NCBI RefSeq assembly: GCF_021028955.1
Contig: NZ_JAIWPE010000018.1
Span: 1 to 64,000, forward strand
DNA: 64,000 nucleotides
Origin: Salipaludibacillus sp. CUR1
GTDB lineage: Bacteria > Bacillota > Bacilli > Bacillales > Salisediminibacteriaceae
Direction of reading: 5' to 3'
A program made the position numbers and the translations under genes. Shown one piece after another: positions 52,365 through 61,555 of the stretch. How positions within the stretch are numbered: the stretch's first letter is position 1; each line of letters starts with the position of its first letter. The notes beneath the pieces were generated by a model. It ran no database searches and was not told the DNA's origin. It saw only the letters and a program-made list of their open reading frames with translations.

Positions 52365-53659
52365 CGAGACCGCTCCTTATACAGTTTTTTCACAGCTTCT
52401 AATTCAATTTTCAAATACTCACCGGCTTTCTTGTAATGCCTTTTATCTGAGAGGTAGCTGCTGAATTGTTCAGCTATTTCCTCTATATATTCCCATAGCC
52501 TGTTTTTGAAAAAATAATCTATCGATTGTTTCATTTTGTTTTCATAAGTCTCGAAATCTTTTAATTCGAAAGCCAGCTTTGCTTCCATAACCTGTATTCT
52601 GTATCTGTGCAACTCGGTATGGCAATAGCTGTCTGCATCTTTTAACAGCTTGTCCAGTTCATCTAACCTTTTAGATGAGAAATAACCAGCTAAGATGCAG
52701 TAGTAAGATTTAAACAGACTGTTTACGTGGTAAGAGTCATTACTGGAGAAATGGCGCTCTTTTATCTCCAGGCTTTCTTTGAAACAAGCAATGCTTTCCT
52801 CATATTTTCCCTGCTCTTGTTTTAACATGCCAAGGTTATGAAGGATATTAGCCTGCTCTTCTGTATAATTGCGGTCTCTGGCTAACTCAAGTCCTTTTGA
52901 TAATACTTTTTTTGCCGAGTCATATTCTTTATTTTCCGTATACAGAATTCCCATGAGCGTATCTGCTTTAACGGTATCCAGCCACTTATGCAAGTTCATA
53001 AACAGGTTTCTTGCCTTCTTGACGTGGATTAACGAGCGATGATAATCATAGGTCTGGAAAAGAAGCAGAGCTGTATTCTGCCTGACGCGCGCTTCATCCT
53101 CTTCTTCTGTCACATTGTTTAAGGCTAGCGAGTAGTTTTCATAGCATTCAGGATAGTTTCTCTTTAAAAAATGACGCATTCCTGAAACATAATAGAATTT
53201 GAACCGGATTGGTTTTGGATGGCTTTCAATTGAGGAAGCTTCCAGGTAATAAGAAATTTGTTTATACTTCTCTTCAGCGGCAGAGAGATCGCCTTTGCGA
53301 AGCAGATGGCCGGAGTGTATTAAAAGAAAGTCAAATTCCTGTGTCAGGGAAGGAATATATGATAAGTCTTCTCTATATTTTTCCAGTACGATGTCACCGT
53401 CGGTTAAAGACTGTTTTACAGCTTTTTCGTATTCCTGGATTTTTCTTGCTAAAGACGGAGAAGGGAGGCTGTACAGAGTTAAATAATCGTCAGGGACTTC
53501 AAGCCGGCTGGCGATCTGGCAAAGGATATCACTGGACGCTTCATAACGGGCGCTTTCGATATTACTGTAATGGGAAGCTGAAATAATATTTTTAAAGATA
53601 CTGGTTTGGGAAAGTCCCTTCTGATTGCGGAGAAATTTAATTCTTTTGCCGATATGCAA
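52361..53659 (-). CDS. NprR-like HTH-TPR regulator (RRNPP family)
   Basis: Cytoplasmic peptide-responsive regulator, 432 aa. The N-terminal HTH_3 (about 3-60) reads HIGKRIKFLRNQKGLSQTSI, then SHYSNIESARYEASSDIL. The rest is a run of TPR-like helical pairs, for example DLSAAEEKYKQISYYLEA, KEYDSAKKVLSKGLELARD and QGKYEESIACFKESLEI. The size fits NprR (about 420 aa) better than PlcR (about 285). TTG 53659 is preferred because GGAGGG stands 7 nt before it; ATG 53674 overlaps that site. The propeptide gene overlaps its 3' end, the usual cognate-pair arrangement. Confidence 0.85.
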   Translation of the reverse strand: MHIGKRIKFLRNQKGLSQTSIFKNIISASHYSNIESARYEASSDILCQIASRLEVPDDYLTLYSLPSPSLARKIQEYEKAVKQSLTDGDIVLEKYREDLSYIPSLTQEFDFLLIHSGHLLRKGDLSAAEEKYKQISYYLEASSIESHPKPIRFKFYYVSGMRHFLKRNYPECYENYSLALNNVTEEEDEARVRQNTALLLFQTYDYHRSLIHVKKARNLFMNLHKWLDTVKADTLMGILYTENKEYDSAKKVLSKGLELARDRNYTEEQANILHNLGMLKQEQGKYEESIACFKESLEIKERHFSSNDSYHVNSLFKSYYCILAGYFSSKRLDELDKLLKDADSYCHTELHRYRIQVMEAKLAFELKDFETYENKMKQSIDYFFKNRLWEYIEEIAEQFSSYLSDKRHYKKAGEYLKIELEAVKKLYKERSR

Positions 53660-53689
53660 AGTTTTTCCCTCCATTTTTTAATTTCCAAG

Positions 53690-53728
53690 AATACTGGAAT
53701 AGTTTGGTTATAAACGTATTCCAGTATT
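53690..53728. promoter_or_regulatory. Long perfect inverted repeat upstream of the NprR-like gene
   Basis: AATACTGGAATA (53690-53701) and TATTCCAGTATT (53717-53728), 12 bp each, 15 bp apart. It overlaps the region where the regulator's promoter must lie (minus-strand TTTATA, 15 bp, TATTCT). It could be an autoregulatory operator or a terminator of thiE. Confidence 0.55.
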
Positions 53729-53769
53729 TTTATTTTAGCCCACCTCCGGAAATGAAAACAAGCCTTCTC

Positions 53770-54426
53770 TCAGCTGGACGCTTTGCGGTAAAGTTTATTT
53801 GCCGCATCAGCAGGTGAAGCGGAGGAGGCGATCGCAGATATAACAGAAACGCCATCTGCCCCTGCACGAATGACAGCTGGCGTGTTTTCAAATGTAATGC
53901 CGCCAATAGCCACAATGGGAAGATTCAGGCCCTCTTCCCGAAATTCTGATATTCTTTCGGGGCCGCAGACCTCTTCAGCGTCATCCTTTGAGGAGGTGAC
54001 AAAAACAGGGCCGACGCCTATATAATCAGCCCCATCTTTTTCTGCCTGAACAGCTTCAGTAAGTGAATGGGCAGATACTCCCAAAATTTTATCAGGACCA
54101 ATCTTAGCTCTTACTTCCCGGGCACTCGTGTCATCCTGACCTACGTGAACGCCGTCAGCATTTAGTTCGACGGCAAGTTCGACATCATCATTAATAATAA
54201 AAGGAATGCCATTTTCAAGGCAGATGGCCTGCAGCTTGGCAGCCTGCTCTTTTTTCTTTTCCCCTGTTAAGGCTTTTACCCCTTTTTCGCGAAATTGAAA
54301 AATCGTGGCTCCGCCATGGATGGCTTCTTTTAAAATTTCTGTCAGTGGTCTGCTGACGTTTGGCGTTCCGCATATAAAATAGACTTTTAACGCTTTTTTC
54401 AAGGTGACAGGATCTCTTCTGATCAT
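53770..54426 (-). CDS. thiE: Thiamine-phosphate synthase
   Basis: Joins HMP-PP and thiazole phosphate to thiamine phosphate. TIM-barrel of 218 aa with GGATIFQFREKG, FIINDDVELAVELNADGVHVGQDD, GVSAHSLTEA, YIGVGPVFVTSSKDD and VAIGGITFENTPAVI. Its ATG overlaps the thiD TGA (ATGA). It is the last gene of thiMDE under the TPP riboswitch. Confidence 0.93.
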   Translation of the reverse strand: MIRRDPVTLKKALKVYFICGTPNVSRPLTEILKEAIHGGATIFQFREKGVKALTGEKKKEQAAKLQAICLENGIPFIINDDVELAVELNADGVHVGQDDTSAREVRAKIGPDKILGVSAHSLTEAVQAEKDGADYIGVGPVFVTSSKDDAEEVCGPERISEFREEGLNLPIVAIGGITFENTPAVIRAGADGVSVISAIASSASPADAANKLYRKASS

Positions 54427-55253
54427 TCCGTTTCCACCTCCATTTCAACTCCCGCATCCGGGTAAAGCCGCAGGGCGGCATGATTCGTTGGGCCGGGGCC
54501 TTTACCGATTGAAAACCCGTGCATAATAGCAGCATGAATAAACATTTTAGCTTTCCTGACTGCCTCAGAAAGAGGGAGCCCTTTAGCTAAGTTGGCAGTA
54601 ATAGCTGCCGCATACGTACAGCCTGTCCCATGAGTATGAGGGGTGTCAATTTCGGACACAGAGAGATAATGGAAGGTGCGGCCGTCATAAAACAGATCAA
54701 CCACTTTACCTTTATTTTTTTCATGTCCGCCTTTAAGAAGGACGGCTGAAGCGCCCATCTTATACATTTCTTTAACGGCGTTTTTTTTCTCGTCAACAGT
54801 TTGGATCGGCAGCCCTGTTAATTCCTTTGCTTCAGGAATGTTGGGGGTTATAATCGCCGCCTGCGGTATCAGCTCATTAATTAACGCATCAATAGCTTCA
54901 TTTTTTAATAGTTTGGATCCTGAAGTGGATACCATCACCGGGTCAACCACCAGGTTAGGCCACTTATAATAACGGGCTTTTTCAGCAACGATCCCGATGA
55001 TTTCTTTATCAAACAGCATACCGGTCTTTACAGCGTCTGTGCCGATATCGTCCATAACAGAAGTAATCTGCTGGTCTATTCCTTCGCTTTCTACAGGATA
55101 AACGCCCTGGACGCCTTCGGTATTCTGGGCGGTTACCGCAGTGATGACGCTCATGCCGAAAGTGTCCAGCTCCTGAAAAGTTTTAAGGTCAGCCTGGATA
55201 CCGGCGCCTCCGCCACTATCAGATCCAGCGATTGTAAGAGCTTTTGGCAGCAT
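54423..55253 (-). CDS. thiD: Hydroxymethylpyrimidine / phosphomethylpyrimidine kinase
   Basis: Phosphorylates HMP and HMP-P in thiamine synthesis. Ribokinase fold, 276 aa: [53 protein letters not shown], and [17 protein letters not shown] with the catalytic Asp-type loop. ATG 55253 has GGAGG 7 nt upstream; GTG/ATG codons further upstream fall in thiM. Coupled to thiE downstream. Confidence 0.93.
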   Translation of the reverse strand: MLPKALTIAGSDSGGGAGIQADLKTFQELDTFGMSVITAVTAQNTEGVQGVYPVESEGIDQQITSVMDDIGTDAVKTGMLFDKEIIGIVAEKARYYKWPNLVVDPVMVSTSGSKLLKNEAIDALINELIPQAAIITPNIPEAKELTGLPIQTVDEKKNAVKEMYKMGASAVLLKGGHEKNKGKVVDLFYDGRTFHYLSVSEIDTPHTHGTGCTYAAAITANLAKGLPLSEAVRKAKMFIHAAIMHGFSIGKGPGPTNHAALRLYPDAGVEMEVETE

Positions 55254-55266
55254 AGCAGTTCCTCCT

Positions 55267-56058
55267 CTAATTGTTTGAAAGTCTCTCAATTTGTTCAGAT
55301 GTTACTTGGTGAAGCGCATCAAGGAAGTGAATCTGGAAGTGGCCCGGTCCCATATTTTCCTCTTTTAAAGCAGCCACTTCGGCTGCAATCCCGTAAAAGC
55401 TTACGGCCGCAGCAGCAGCTTCCAGGGTAGAGTCATGAACAGCAGCAAAAGCCCCTGTTACAGCACTCAGCAGGCACCCTGCACCAGTCACTTTTGACTG
55501 GAGGGGATGACCGTTAGTCAAAGTGTACGTTTGTGTTCCGTCAGTAACGATGTCTGTTTCCCCAGTTAACGCCACTACGCAATTCCACGTTTCAGCTGTA
55601 TTTTTCGCTGTCTCAGCTTTATTCTCCAGGTTTGCAGTGGAATCGACTCCTCTCATTTCTACCTTGTTCTCAGAAAGATTAGCTATTTCACCCGCATTTC
55701 CCCGGACAATTGAAATATCCAGTTCGCTCAGCAGCTGCTTTGCTGTTCTCGTCCGGAAAGGGGTGGCTCCGGCGCCGACTGGATCGAGAATGACCGGGGT
55801 TCCGGCTTTATTAGCAGCCTTTCCGGCGAGAAGCATGGCATCGACTTCCGTCTGAGTCAGTGTCCCGATATTCAATACAAGCGCCTGGGCCGCCCGTGCC
55901 ATATCTTCAACTTCTTCTTCCGCGTAAGCCATGACCGGGCTTGCCCCAATCGCGTACAGGCCGTTTGCTGTAAAGTTTGTCACTACCATATTGGTGATGT
56001 TATGAATAAGCGGGGAAGTCTCCCGGATTTTCTCCCGTAAATGGTGTACTGGTAACAT
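55267..56058 (-). CDS. thiM: Hydroxyethylthiazole kinase
   Basis: Salvages the thiazole moiety of thiamine. 263 aa with [30 protein letters not shown] near the N-terminus (split motif IHNITN, GASPVM), [12 protein letters not shown] and [18 protein letters not shown] 56058 is 6 nt from AGGTGG; ATG 56064 is too near. First gene behind the TPP riboswitch. The operon covers salvage and coupling; no thiazole or HMP synthesis genes are here. Confidence 0.93.
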   Translation of the reverse strand: MLPVHHLREKIRETSPLIHNITNMVVTNFTANGLYAIGASPVMAYAEEEVEDMARAAQALVLNIGTLTQTEVDAMLLAGKAANKAGTPVILDPVGAGATPFRTRTAKQLLSELDISIVRGNAGEIANLSENKVEMRGVDSTANLENKAETAKNTAETWNCVVALTGETDIVTDGTQTYTLTNGHPLQSKVTGAGCLLSAVTGAFAAVHDSTLEAAAAAVSFYGIAAEVAALKEENMGPGHFQIHFLDALHQVTSEQIERLSNN

Positions 56059-56089
56059 AATCATCCACCTTTCTCATTTTTAAAAACAA

Positions 56090-56118
56090 AAAGACGCTGT
56101 CCAAAATGGAACAGCGCC
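56090..56118 (-). terminator. TPP riboswitch terminator
   Basis: On the minus strand GGCGCTGTTCC pairs with GGACAGCGTC (one bulge), loop ATTTT, then T5 G T5. Confidence 0.85.
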
Positions 56119-56129
56119 AGAATATTTCC

Positions 56130-56232
56130 GTTGCCAGCTTTGTTCCACTTTCCTACGCTGGTATCACCCAGATCAGGTTCAAAGGGATCAGGACATAGCC
56201 TGTCTCAGCCAGACGGCACCCCCAGTGGTTAA
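56130..56232 (-). promoter_or_regulatory. TPP riboswitch (THI element)
   Basis: On the minus strand: GGGGGTGCCGTCTGGCTGAG, then CCTTTGAACCTGATCTGGGT and ATACCAGCGTAGGAAAG, the conserved THI-box order. It controls thiMDE by attenuation through the adjacent terminator. Confidence 0.95.
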
Positions 56233-56318
56233 AACATTTTATTTTATGTTAATTATATACTATCATATGAGGAATGGATGGACAAAAGATTCCAATTAAT
56301 CATGAAGGTGGGAGCCGC

Positions 56319-57416
56319 GTGAATCAGTTATTTCAAAAGGCAAAAGCATTTATTTCGATCTGTTATAAAGAATTAAATAAAGAAGAAGACATAGAGAACA
56401 GGCTGAAAGAAATTAAAACAGAAATATGGGAGACAAACCATTACACACATACATTTACCGAGCTGGAACACGGGGCAAAGATGGCATGGCGGAATGCGAA
56501 TAAATGTATCGGCCGTTTATTCTGGGAAACGCTCACAGTCATAGATGCACGAGATTTACGCCATGAAGAAGATGTATTCGAAGCATTAGAGAGTCATCTC
56601 CGCTTTGCCACTAATAATGGAAAAATAAGACCTGCTATGACCTTCTTTGCGCCTAGAAAAAATGGGGCCGCCCCTGTTACACTGTTAAATCATCAGCTCA
56701 TCAGATATGCGGGGTATGAAAAAGAAGAAACAGTGACAGGAGATCCAGCGTCTGTGCCTTTTACAAAGCTGTGCCATTCTCTGGGCTGGCAGGGAGAGGG
56801 GACGCCTTTCGATGTCCTTCCACTCGTCATTAAACTGGAAGACGGTACAGTCACATGGCGTGAACTGAATGAAAAAGACATTCTCAGAGTACCGATCACC
56901 CATCCTGACATTCCGGCAATAGACGAATTAGGATTGGAATGGTATGCAGTCCCTGCCATTTCAGACATGCTCGTTGAAATCGGCGGTTTGGAGTATCCTG
57001 CTGTGCCTTTTAACGGCTGGTATATGGGAACGGAAATCGGTGCGAGAAATTTTGCAGATGAAAGCCGCTATCATAAGCTTCCGGCTGTCGCCGAGAAAAT
57101 TGGCCTGGATACGTCTAAAGCTTCTTCTTTATGGAAGGATCGGGCCCTCGTTGAGTTAAATCGCGCTGTGCTTTACTCTTTTCAAAAAAATGGGGTCAGT
57201 ATTGTTGACCATCACACAGCTGCTGACCAGTTTAAAACGTTTGAGAGACGTGAAGCGGAAGCCGGAAGGCCGCTTACAGGAAAGTGGAGCTGGCTGATCC
57301 CGCCTGTATCCCCCGCGGCTACACATATTTTTCATAATGAATATAATGATGAATTTGTATCACCTAATTTTCACTATCAGAAAAAAATCTATGATAGTGA
57401 AGGAAAGCTGATCTGA
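56319..57416 (+). CDS. nos: Nitric oxide synthase oxygenase (bacterial NOS)
   Basis: Haem- and folate/biopterin-dependent oxidation of L-arginine to NO and citrulline. 365 aa, oxygenase domain only, as usual in Bacillus; electrons come from separate flavodoxin-type reductases. Haem Cys63 lies in [14 protein letters not shown]. Arginine-site segments [16 protein letters not shown] and the C-terminal [20 protein letters not shown] are intact. GTG 56319 has GGTGGGAG just before and gives the same N-terminus as known Bacillus NOS; ATG 56274 is the longer alternative. Divergent from thiMDE. Confidence 0.92.
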   Translation: MNQLFQKAKAFISICYKELNKEEDIENRLKEIKTEIWETNHYTHTFTELEHGAKMAWRNANKCIGRLFWETLTVIDARDLRHEEDVFEALESHLRFATNNGKIRPAMTFFAPRKNGAAPVTLLNHQLIRYAGYEKEETVTGDPASVPFTKLCHSLGWQGEGTPFDVLPLVIKLEDGTVTWRELNEKDILRVPITHPDIPAIDELGLEWYAVPAISDMLVEIGGLEYPAVPFNGWYMGTEIGARNFADESRYHKLPAVAEKIGLDTSKASSLWKDRALVELNRAVLYSFQKNGVSIVDHHTAADQFKTFERREAEAGRPLTGKWSWLIPPVSPAATHIFHNEYNDEFVSPNFHYQKKIYDSEGKLI

Positions 57417-57546
57417 CACGTCAGGGAGATATTGCAAAATCTCTGAAAACTTTGTGAATATATGAGCATTTGCAACATTTTTACTGCTGACAGTTGTATG
57501 ATCGAAACATCTTAGAAATCAAACTTAAAGAGAAAAGGTGAGTCAG

Positions 57547-58857
57547 TTGTTCTGGTTACAGTTTTTAGTTGTTATTATTGCTATTTTTATAGGTGCAAGA
57601 ATCGGGGGGATCGGCCTCGGGGTTATGGGGGGCGTAGGTCTCGCCATACTGACATTCGGTTTTGGGCTGCAGCCCACGGCTCCGCCGATTGATGTCATGC
57701 TCATGATCGTAGCCGTTATTACGGCAGCGGGAGCCCTGCAGGCGGCAGGAGGGATGAATTATTTAGTGACTCTCGCTGAAAAAGCTTTACGGCGAAACCC
57801 TGACAGGATCACCTTTATGGCCCCTGTCGTAACGTACTTTTTCACTTTCTTCGCAGGTACAGGCCATGTCGCGTATACGTTATTGCCGGTTATATCTGAG
57901 GTAGCCCAGGAGTCAAAAGTCCGGCCTGAACGGCCGATGTCCATTGCCGTTATTGCCTCCCAGCAGGCGATCACAGCGAGCCCGATATCAGCAGCTACCG
58001 TCGCATTGCTCGCTTTACTGGCACCCTACGATATCACCCTCCTTCAAATTCTTGGAGTAACGATCCCGGCTACATTTATTGGTATTATGGTAGCAGCTTT
58101 TACTATTAGAAAACGCGGTGCGGAGCTCGATGAAGATCCTGAATATAACCATCGCTTAGAAGAAGGACTGGCGCCGATTAAAACTGAGCGTGAAAACATG
58201 GTGATCACCGGTCTTTCAAAAGTGTCGGTAGCCCTGTTTATGTTCGGGGCAGTATTAATCGTTCTGTTAGGAAGTTTTCCGGAAATGCGGCCTGCCTGGA
58301 ACGTTGAAGGCGAAATCGAACAGCTGTCAATGCCTTTCGCTATCCAGATTATCATGCTTACAGTCGCAGCATTAATCATTCTTATTTGTAAAGCAGACGT
58401 GCAAAAAGTAGCAGGCGGAACAGTTTTCCGTGCAGGTATTGTCGCTGTTGTGGCTATTTTCGGGATCGCGTGGATGGGGGATACGTTCTTCCAGGCCAAC
58501 ATGGATACGATCGAACCGGCAGTCCAAGGCATGGTATCCGCAGCTCCATGGATTTTTGCCTTAGCCCTGTTTATAATGTCAATCTTATTAAACAGCCAGG
58601 CTGCAACAGTCAGAGCCCTTATGCCATTAGGATTGAGTCTTGGCATCAACCCGCTTTTCCTGATTGCCATGTTTCCTGCAGTCAACGGGTACTTCTTTAT
58701 CCCTAACTACGGGCCAATCATCGCAGCAATCAATTTCGACCGGACAGGCACGACAAAAATCGGGAAATACGTCCTTAATCACAGCTTCATGCTCCCGGGA
58801 CTTGTCACCAGTGTAGTCGCCGTTACATTAGGCTTCCTGTTCGTCATGTTCTTATAA
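57547..58857 (+). CDS. Dcu-family C4-dicarboxylate transporter (DcuA/DcuB)
   Basis: Membrane antiporter exchanging fumarate, malate, aspartate or succinate, usually under low oxygen. About ten or more helices; 436 aa. It starts FWLQFLVVIIAIFIGARIGG and has PPIDVMLMIVAVITAAGALQ, TYFFTFFAGTGHVAYTLLPV and PNYGPIIAAINFDRTGTTKIG, the Dcu signatures. The start is TTG 57547 (AAGGTGA upstream) or GTG 57538, whose ribosome binding site would be too close. A TTTGTGAATATATGA sequence about 90 bp upstream resembles half of an Fnr or Rex site. Confidence 0.88.
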   Translation: MFWLQFLVVIIAIFIGARIGGIGLGVMGGVGLAILTFGFGLQPTAPPIDVMLMIVAVITAAGALQAAGGMNYLVTLAEKALRRNPDRITFMAPVVTYFFTFFAGTGHVAYTLLPVISEVAQESKVRPERPMSIAVIASQQAITASPISAATVALLALLAPYDITLLQILGVTIPATFIGIMVAAFTIRKRGAELDEDPEYNHRLEEGLAPIKTERENMVITGLSKVSVALFMFGAVLIVLLGSFPEMRPAWNVEGEIEQLSMPFAIQIIMLTVAALIILICKADVQKVAGGTVFRAGIVAVVAIFGIAWMGDTFFQANMDTIEPAVQGMVSAAPWIFALALFIMSILLNSQAATVRALMPLGLSLGINPLFLIAMFPAVNGYFFIPNYGPIIAAINFDRTGTTKIGKYVLNHSFMLPGLVTSVVAVTLGFLFVMFL

Positions 58858-58873
58858 AAAATAGACTTTATTG

Positions 58874-58905
58874 TCCCCTCATGCAAAAGCATGGGGGGAT
58901 TTTTT
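58874..58905 (+). terminator. Terminator of the dicarboxylate transporter gene
   Basis: TCCCCTCATGC and GCATGGGGGGA around AAAA, followed by T6. Confidence 0.9.
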
Positions 58906-58922
58906 GTGGAAAAAGCAAGGGG

Positions 58923-59240
58923 AAAAAGAAGAAAAAGCACAGGGAGTGAGGTAGGTGCAACGGGTGTAGCACTCTTTACCTGCGACGAGCAAGCGAGAGC
59001 GAAGTGAGGTAGGTGCTACCAGAGTAACACCAACAGGTGTATCAGGAAGAAAACAAGAGGATGAGGGAGTAAAAAGAAGAAAAAACGCAGAAAGTGAGGT
59101 AGGTACAACCGGTGTAGCACTCTTTACCTGCGACGAGCAAGCGAAAGCGGCGCAGGAGCACCTACCTATGTATCAGGAAGAAAACCGGAGGATAGAGAAG
59201 TAAAAAGAAGAAAAAAGTGTTAGAAATGAGGTGGGTGTAA
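58923..59240. repeat. Imperfect direct repeats, about 148 and 133 bp apart
   Basis: Three units each start with AAAAAGAAGAAAAA (58923, 59071, 59204). Units 1 and 2 share AGTGAGGTAGGT, GGTGTAGCACTCTTTACCTG and CGACGAGCAAGCGA. Unit 1 also has a second internal GTGAGGTAGGTGC. Unit 3 is partial. No coding frame is supported. Confidence 0.8.
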
Positions 59241-59282
59241 CGGACCTGCCCGACACTTACTCCCTATCCATCCCGAACCTTC

Positions 59283-61436
59283 TTACTTCCTTAATAAATA
59301 ATCCTGCACAAATACTTTAATTGTAAAGTAGTCTACTTCTTCGGGAAGTGCTTCTTTGATTGGTTTTAAGCCGTCTTCTAAGCCAACCCTATCAACGGCC
59401 TCTTCTACCATGGATAAATGTTCGCGGTCTACCAGGCTGTTAAAATTAACATCTTTGCCTTCATCGGCAGCTTGCAGCAGATGGTTTTTGACAGTGGGTT
59501 CGCCTATACCGCGCAGGTCTGCAATTTCTTCCACTGTGCGTCCTGATTCGAAAAGTTCGAGCGTCTTTAAGTAGCTGGGTGTTTTATCTTTTGGTACGCC
59601 GATGCCGTCGGGAACCGTCCCAGAAACCGGAGCAGCTGCTCTTTTAAAACTCTTTTTTTCTTCGGGATGCTCGTCCAGATATTCCAGGACGGCTCTCAGG
59701 AACGGTTCTCCGTAAGTTTCAACTTTTGCCTGGCCTACTCCTTTTACTTCAAGCAGTTCGTCTTCAGACTCAGGGAGCTTTGCGCAGATATCATTTAAAG
59801 TCTGATCTGAAAAAACCATATACGGAGCGACTTCATGCTGTTTTGCCAAATATAATCTAAGCTCCCGAAGTGTTTCAAACAGCGGGTGCTGTTTTGAAAT
59901 CACACGTGGTTTGCGTGCTTGCTTTTTCTGAACTTTTACTTCTCCTTTCAGGACCGGCAGCACATTTTCAGTCAGCTGCAAAACAGGATAGGTGCCTCCG
60001 CTCATTTTTAAATACTGGGCGGCCGCAAGGTAATCAATAAACTGGCTGACTTCTTTTTGTGTCCGGTCTTTCATAAGTCCGTAGGTTGACAGTTTATGAA
60101 AGGAGAAATCTTTTACTTTTTTGTTAGTTGAGCCGACTAATACCTGCGCGACCATCGTTTTTCCAAACCGTTCGTTCATTCTTTTTATACATGAGAAAAC
60201 CATTTGAGCTTCCCTTGTCACGTCGACCGATTCCCTGTCATCTGCACATTCAGAGCAGCGTCCGCAAGCCGTAGTGTCTTCGTCCCCGAAATAGTGCAGA
60301 ATATAGGCTTGCAGGCATTTTTCCGTATGACAGTAATTCACCATTGCCTGGAGCTTGGCGTGCTCCTGTTCTTTTCGTTCCTCATCCATATTGGACTGTT
60401 CGATAAGGAATTGCTGAATACGGATATCCTGCGGAGTAAAGAGAAGAATACACTCACTCGGCTCCCCGTCCCGCCCGGCACGGCCTGCTTCCTGATAGTA
60501 GCTTTCAATATTGCGGGGCATCTGGGCGTGAATAACAAATCGCACATTGGATTTGTTAATCCCCATACCGAATGCGTTCGTTGCGACCATCACCTGAGTA
60601 TCATCGTAAACAAATGATTCCTGCATGTCTCTGCGCTGATCTGCTGTCAGTCCTCCGTGGTATTTGCCAACCGAGACGCCAAGCCTGCTAAGCTGGTCAT
60701 GGATCCTTTCAACCTCTTTTCTGGTCGCAGCGTATATAATGCCTGAATGGGTGCCGTTTTGCTTTATATAATCTTTTATATAAATGTCGCGGTCCATCCC
60801 TTTTATGACGTGAAAAGACAAGTTTTCCCTTGCAAACCCTGTCTGTACCACGTTCTCCGAATTGATAGCCAGGGCACTGCTGATGTCTCTAGTGACTTCA
60901 GGAGTGGCGGTTGCTGTCAGGGCAAGGACAACAGGATTTCCATTCAGTTGGGAGACAAGATCAGGTATTCTCATGTAGCTGGGTCTGAAATCGTGGCCCC
61001 ACTGGGATAAACAGTGAGCTTCATCCACTGCAAGCAGAGACACAGGGAGAGACTGAAGCATATTTAAAAAACCTGCAGATTCCAGCCTTTCCGGAGCAAC
61101 ATAAACGAGACGGTAAACACCCTGCCTGATTCCCTGTATCCTTTCACGTACTTCATCGTAACTGAGGGAACTGTTTATAAATGTGGCTTCGATGCCTGCT
61201 TCCTGCAGTTCATCCACCTGGTCTTTCATCAAAGAGATCAAAGGGGAGATGACCAGCGTGACTCCTGTAAAAAGAAGAGAAGGGATCTGATAGCAGATCG
61301 ACTTTCCTCCTCCGGTAGGCATGACTCCCATCGTATTTTTATTATGAAACACCTTTTCAAGTATTTCTTTCTGACCGTCACGGAATTCATCATATCCGTA
61401 ATGTTCTTTCAGTCGTTGTTTAGCCTCTTGCAGCAT
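59283..61436 (-). CDS. recQ: ATP-dependent DNA helicase RecQ
   Basis: 3'-5' DNA helicase for recombination and repair, 717 aa. Motif 0 is YGYDEFRDGQ, Walker A MPTGGGKSICYQIP, DEAH box LAVDEAHCLSQWGHDFR, TATATPEV, the helicase-C motif YYQEAGRAGRDG, then zinc-binding cysteines (KCLQAYILHYFG, ACGRCSEC). An RQC winged helix, an HRDC domain (about 515-590) and a C-terminal helix-turn-helix (LELFESGRTVEEIADLRGI) follow. The last extends it beyond the E. coli length. GGAGG precedes the ATG. It seems to be transcribed alone. Confidence 0.93.
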   Translation of the reverse strand: MLQEAKQRLKEHYGYDEFRDGQKEILEKVFHNKNTMGVMPTGGGKSICYQIPSLLFTGVTLVISPLISLMKDQVDELQEAGIEATFINSSLSYDEVRERIQGIRQGVYRLVYVAPERLESAGFLNMLQSLPVSLLAVDEAHCLSQWGHDFRPSYMRIPDLVSQLNGNPVVLALTATATPEVTRDISSALAINSENVVQTGFARENLSFHVIKGMDRDIYIKDYIKQNGTHSGIIYAATRKEVERIHDQLSRLGVSVGKYHGGLTADQRRDMQESFVYDDTQVMVATNAFGMGINKSNVRFVIHAQMPRNIESYYQEAGRAGRDGEPSECILLFTPQDIRIQQFLIEQSNMDEERKEQEHAKLQAMVNYCHTEKCLQAYILHYFGDEDTTACGRCSECADDRESVDVTREAQMVFSCIKRMNERFGKTMVAQVLVGSTNKKVKDFSFHKLSTYGLMKDRTQKEVSQFIDYLAAAQYLKMSGGTYPVLQLTENVLPVLKGEVKVQKKQARKPRVISKQHPLFETLRELRLYLAKQHEVAPYMVFSDQTLNDICAKLPESEDELLEVKGVGQAKVETYGEPFLRAVLEYLDEHPEEKKSFKRAAAPVSGTVPDGIGVPKDKTPSYLKTLELFESGRTVEEIADLRGIGEPTVKNHLLQAADEGKDVNFNSLVDREHLSMVEEAVDRVGLEDGLKPIKEALPEEVDYFTIKVFVQDYLLRK

Positions 61437-61522
61437 AATTTTTCCTCCAAAAACGTACTATAAATCCAGCCTTTACTTAGTGTACAGGAAAAGGCTGGAG
61501 GATTGAACAGATGATATAAATA

Positions 61523-61549
61523 AAACTTGAAGGGAAGCCCTTCAAGTTT
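61523..61549 (-). terminator. Terminator of the acetamidase/formamidase gene
   Basis: AAACTTGAAGGG and CCCTTCAAGTTT, perfect 12-bp stem with a 3-nt loop, T-rich tail on the minus strand. Confidence 0.85.
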
Positions 61550-61555
61550 AAAATA

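Noticed and set aside
53770-56058. thi genes as part of the peptide-regulator operon
   Set aside because: They share orientation, but a 110-bp gap with a long inverted repeat separates them and the TPP riboswitch explains thi control.
58044-58685. 213-codon minus-strand frame inside the dicarboxylate transporter gene
   Set aside because: Mirror of a membrane protein with strong Dcu motifs; no independent signals.
58923-59240. CRISPR array
   Set aside because: Only two to three long imperfect repeats with non-uniform spacing, and related sequence within the spacers.
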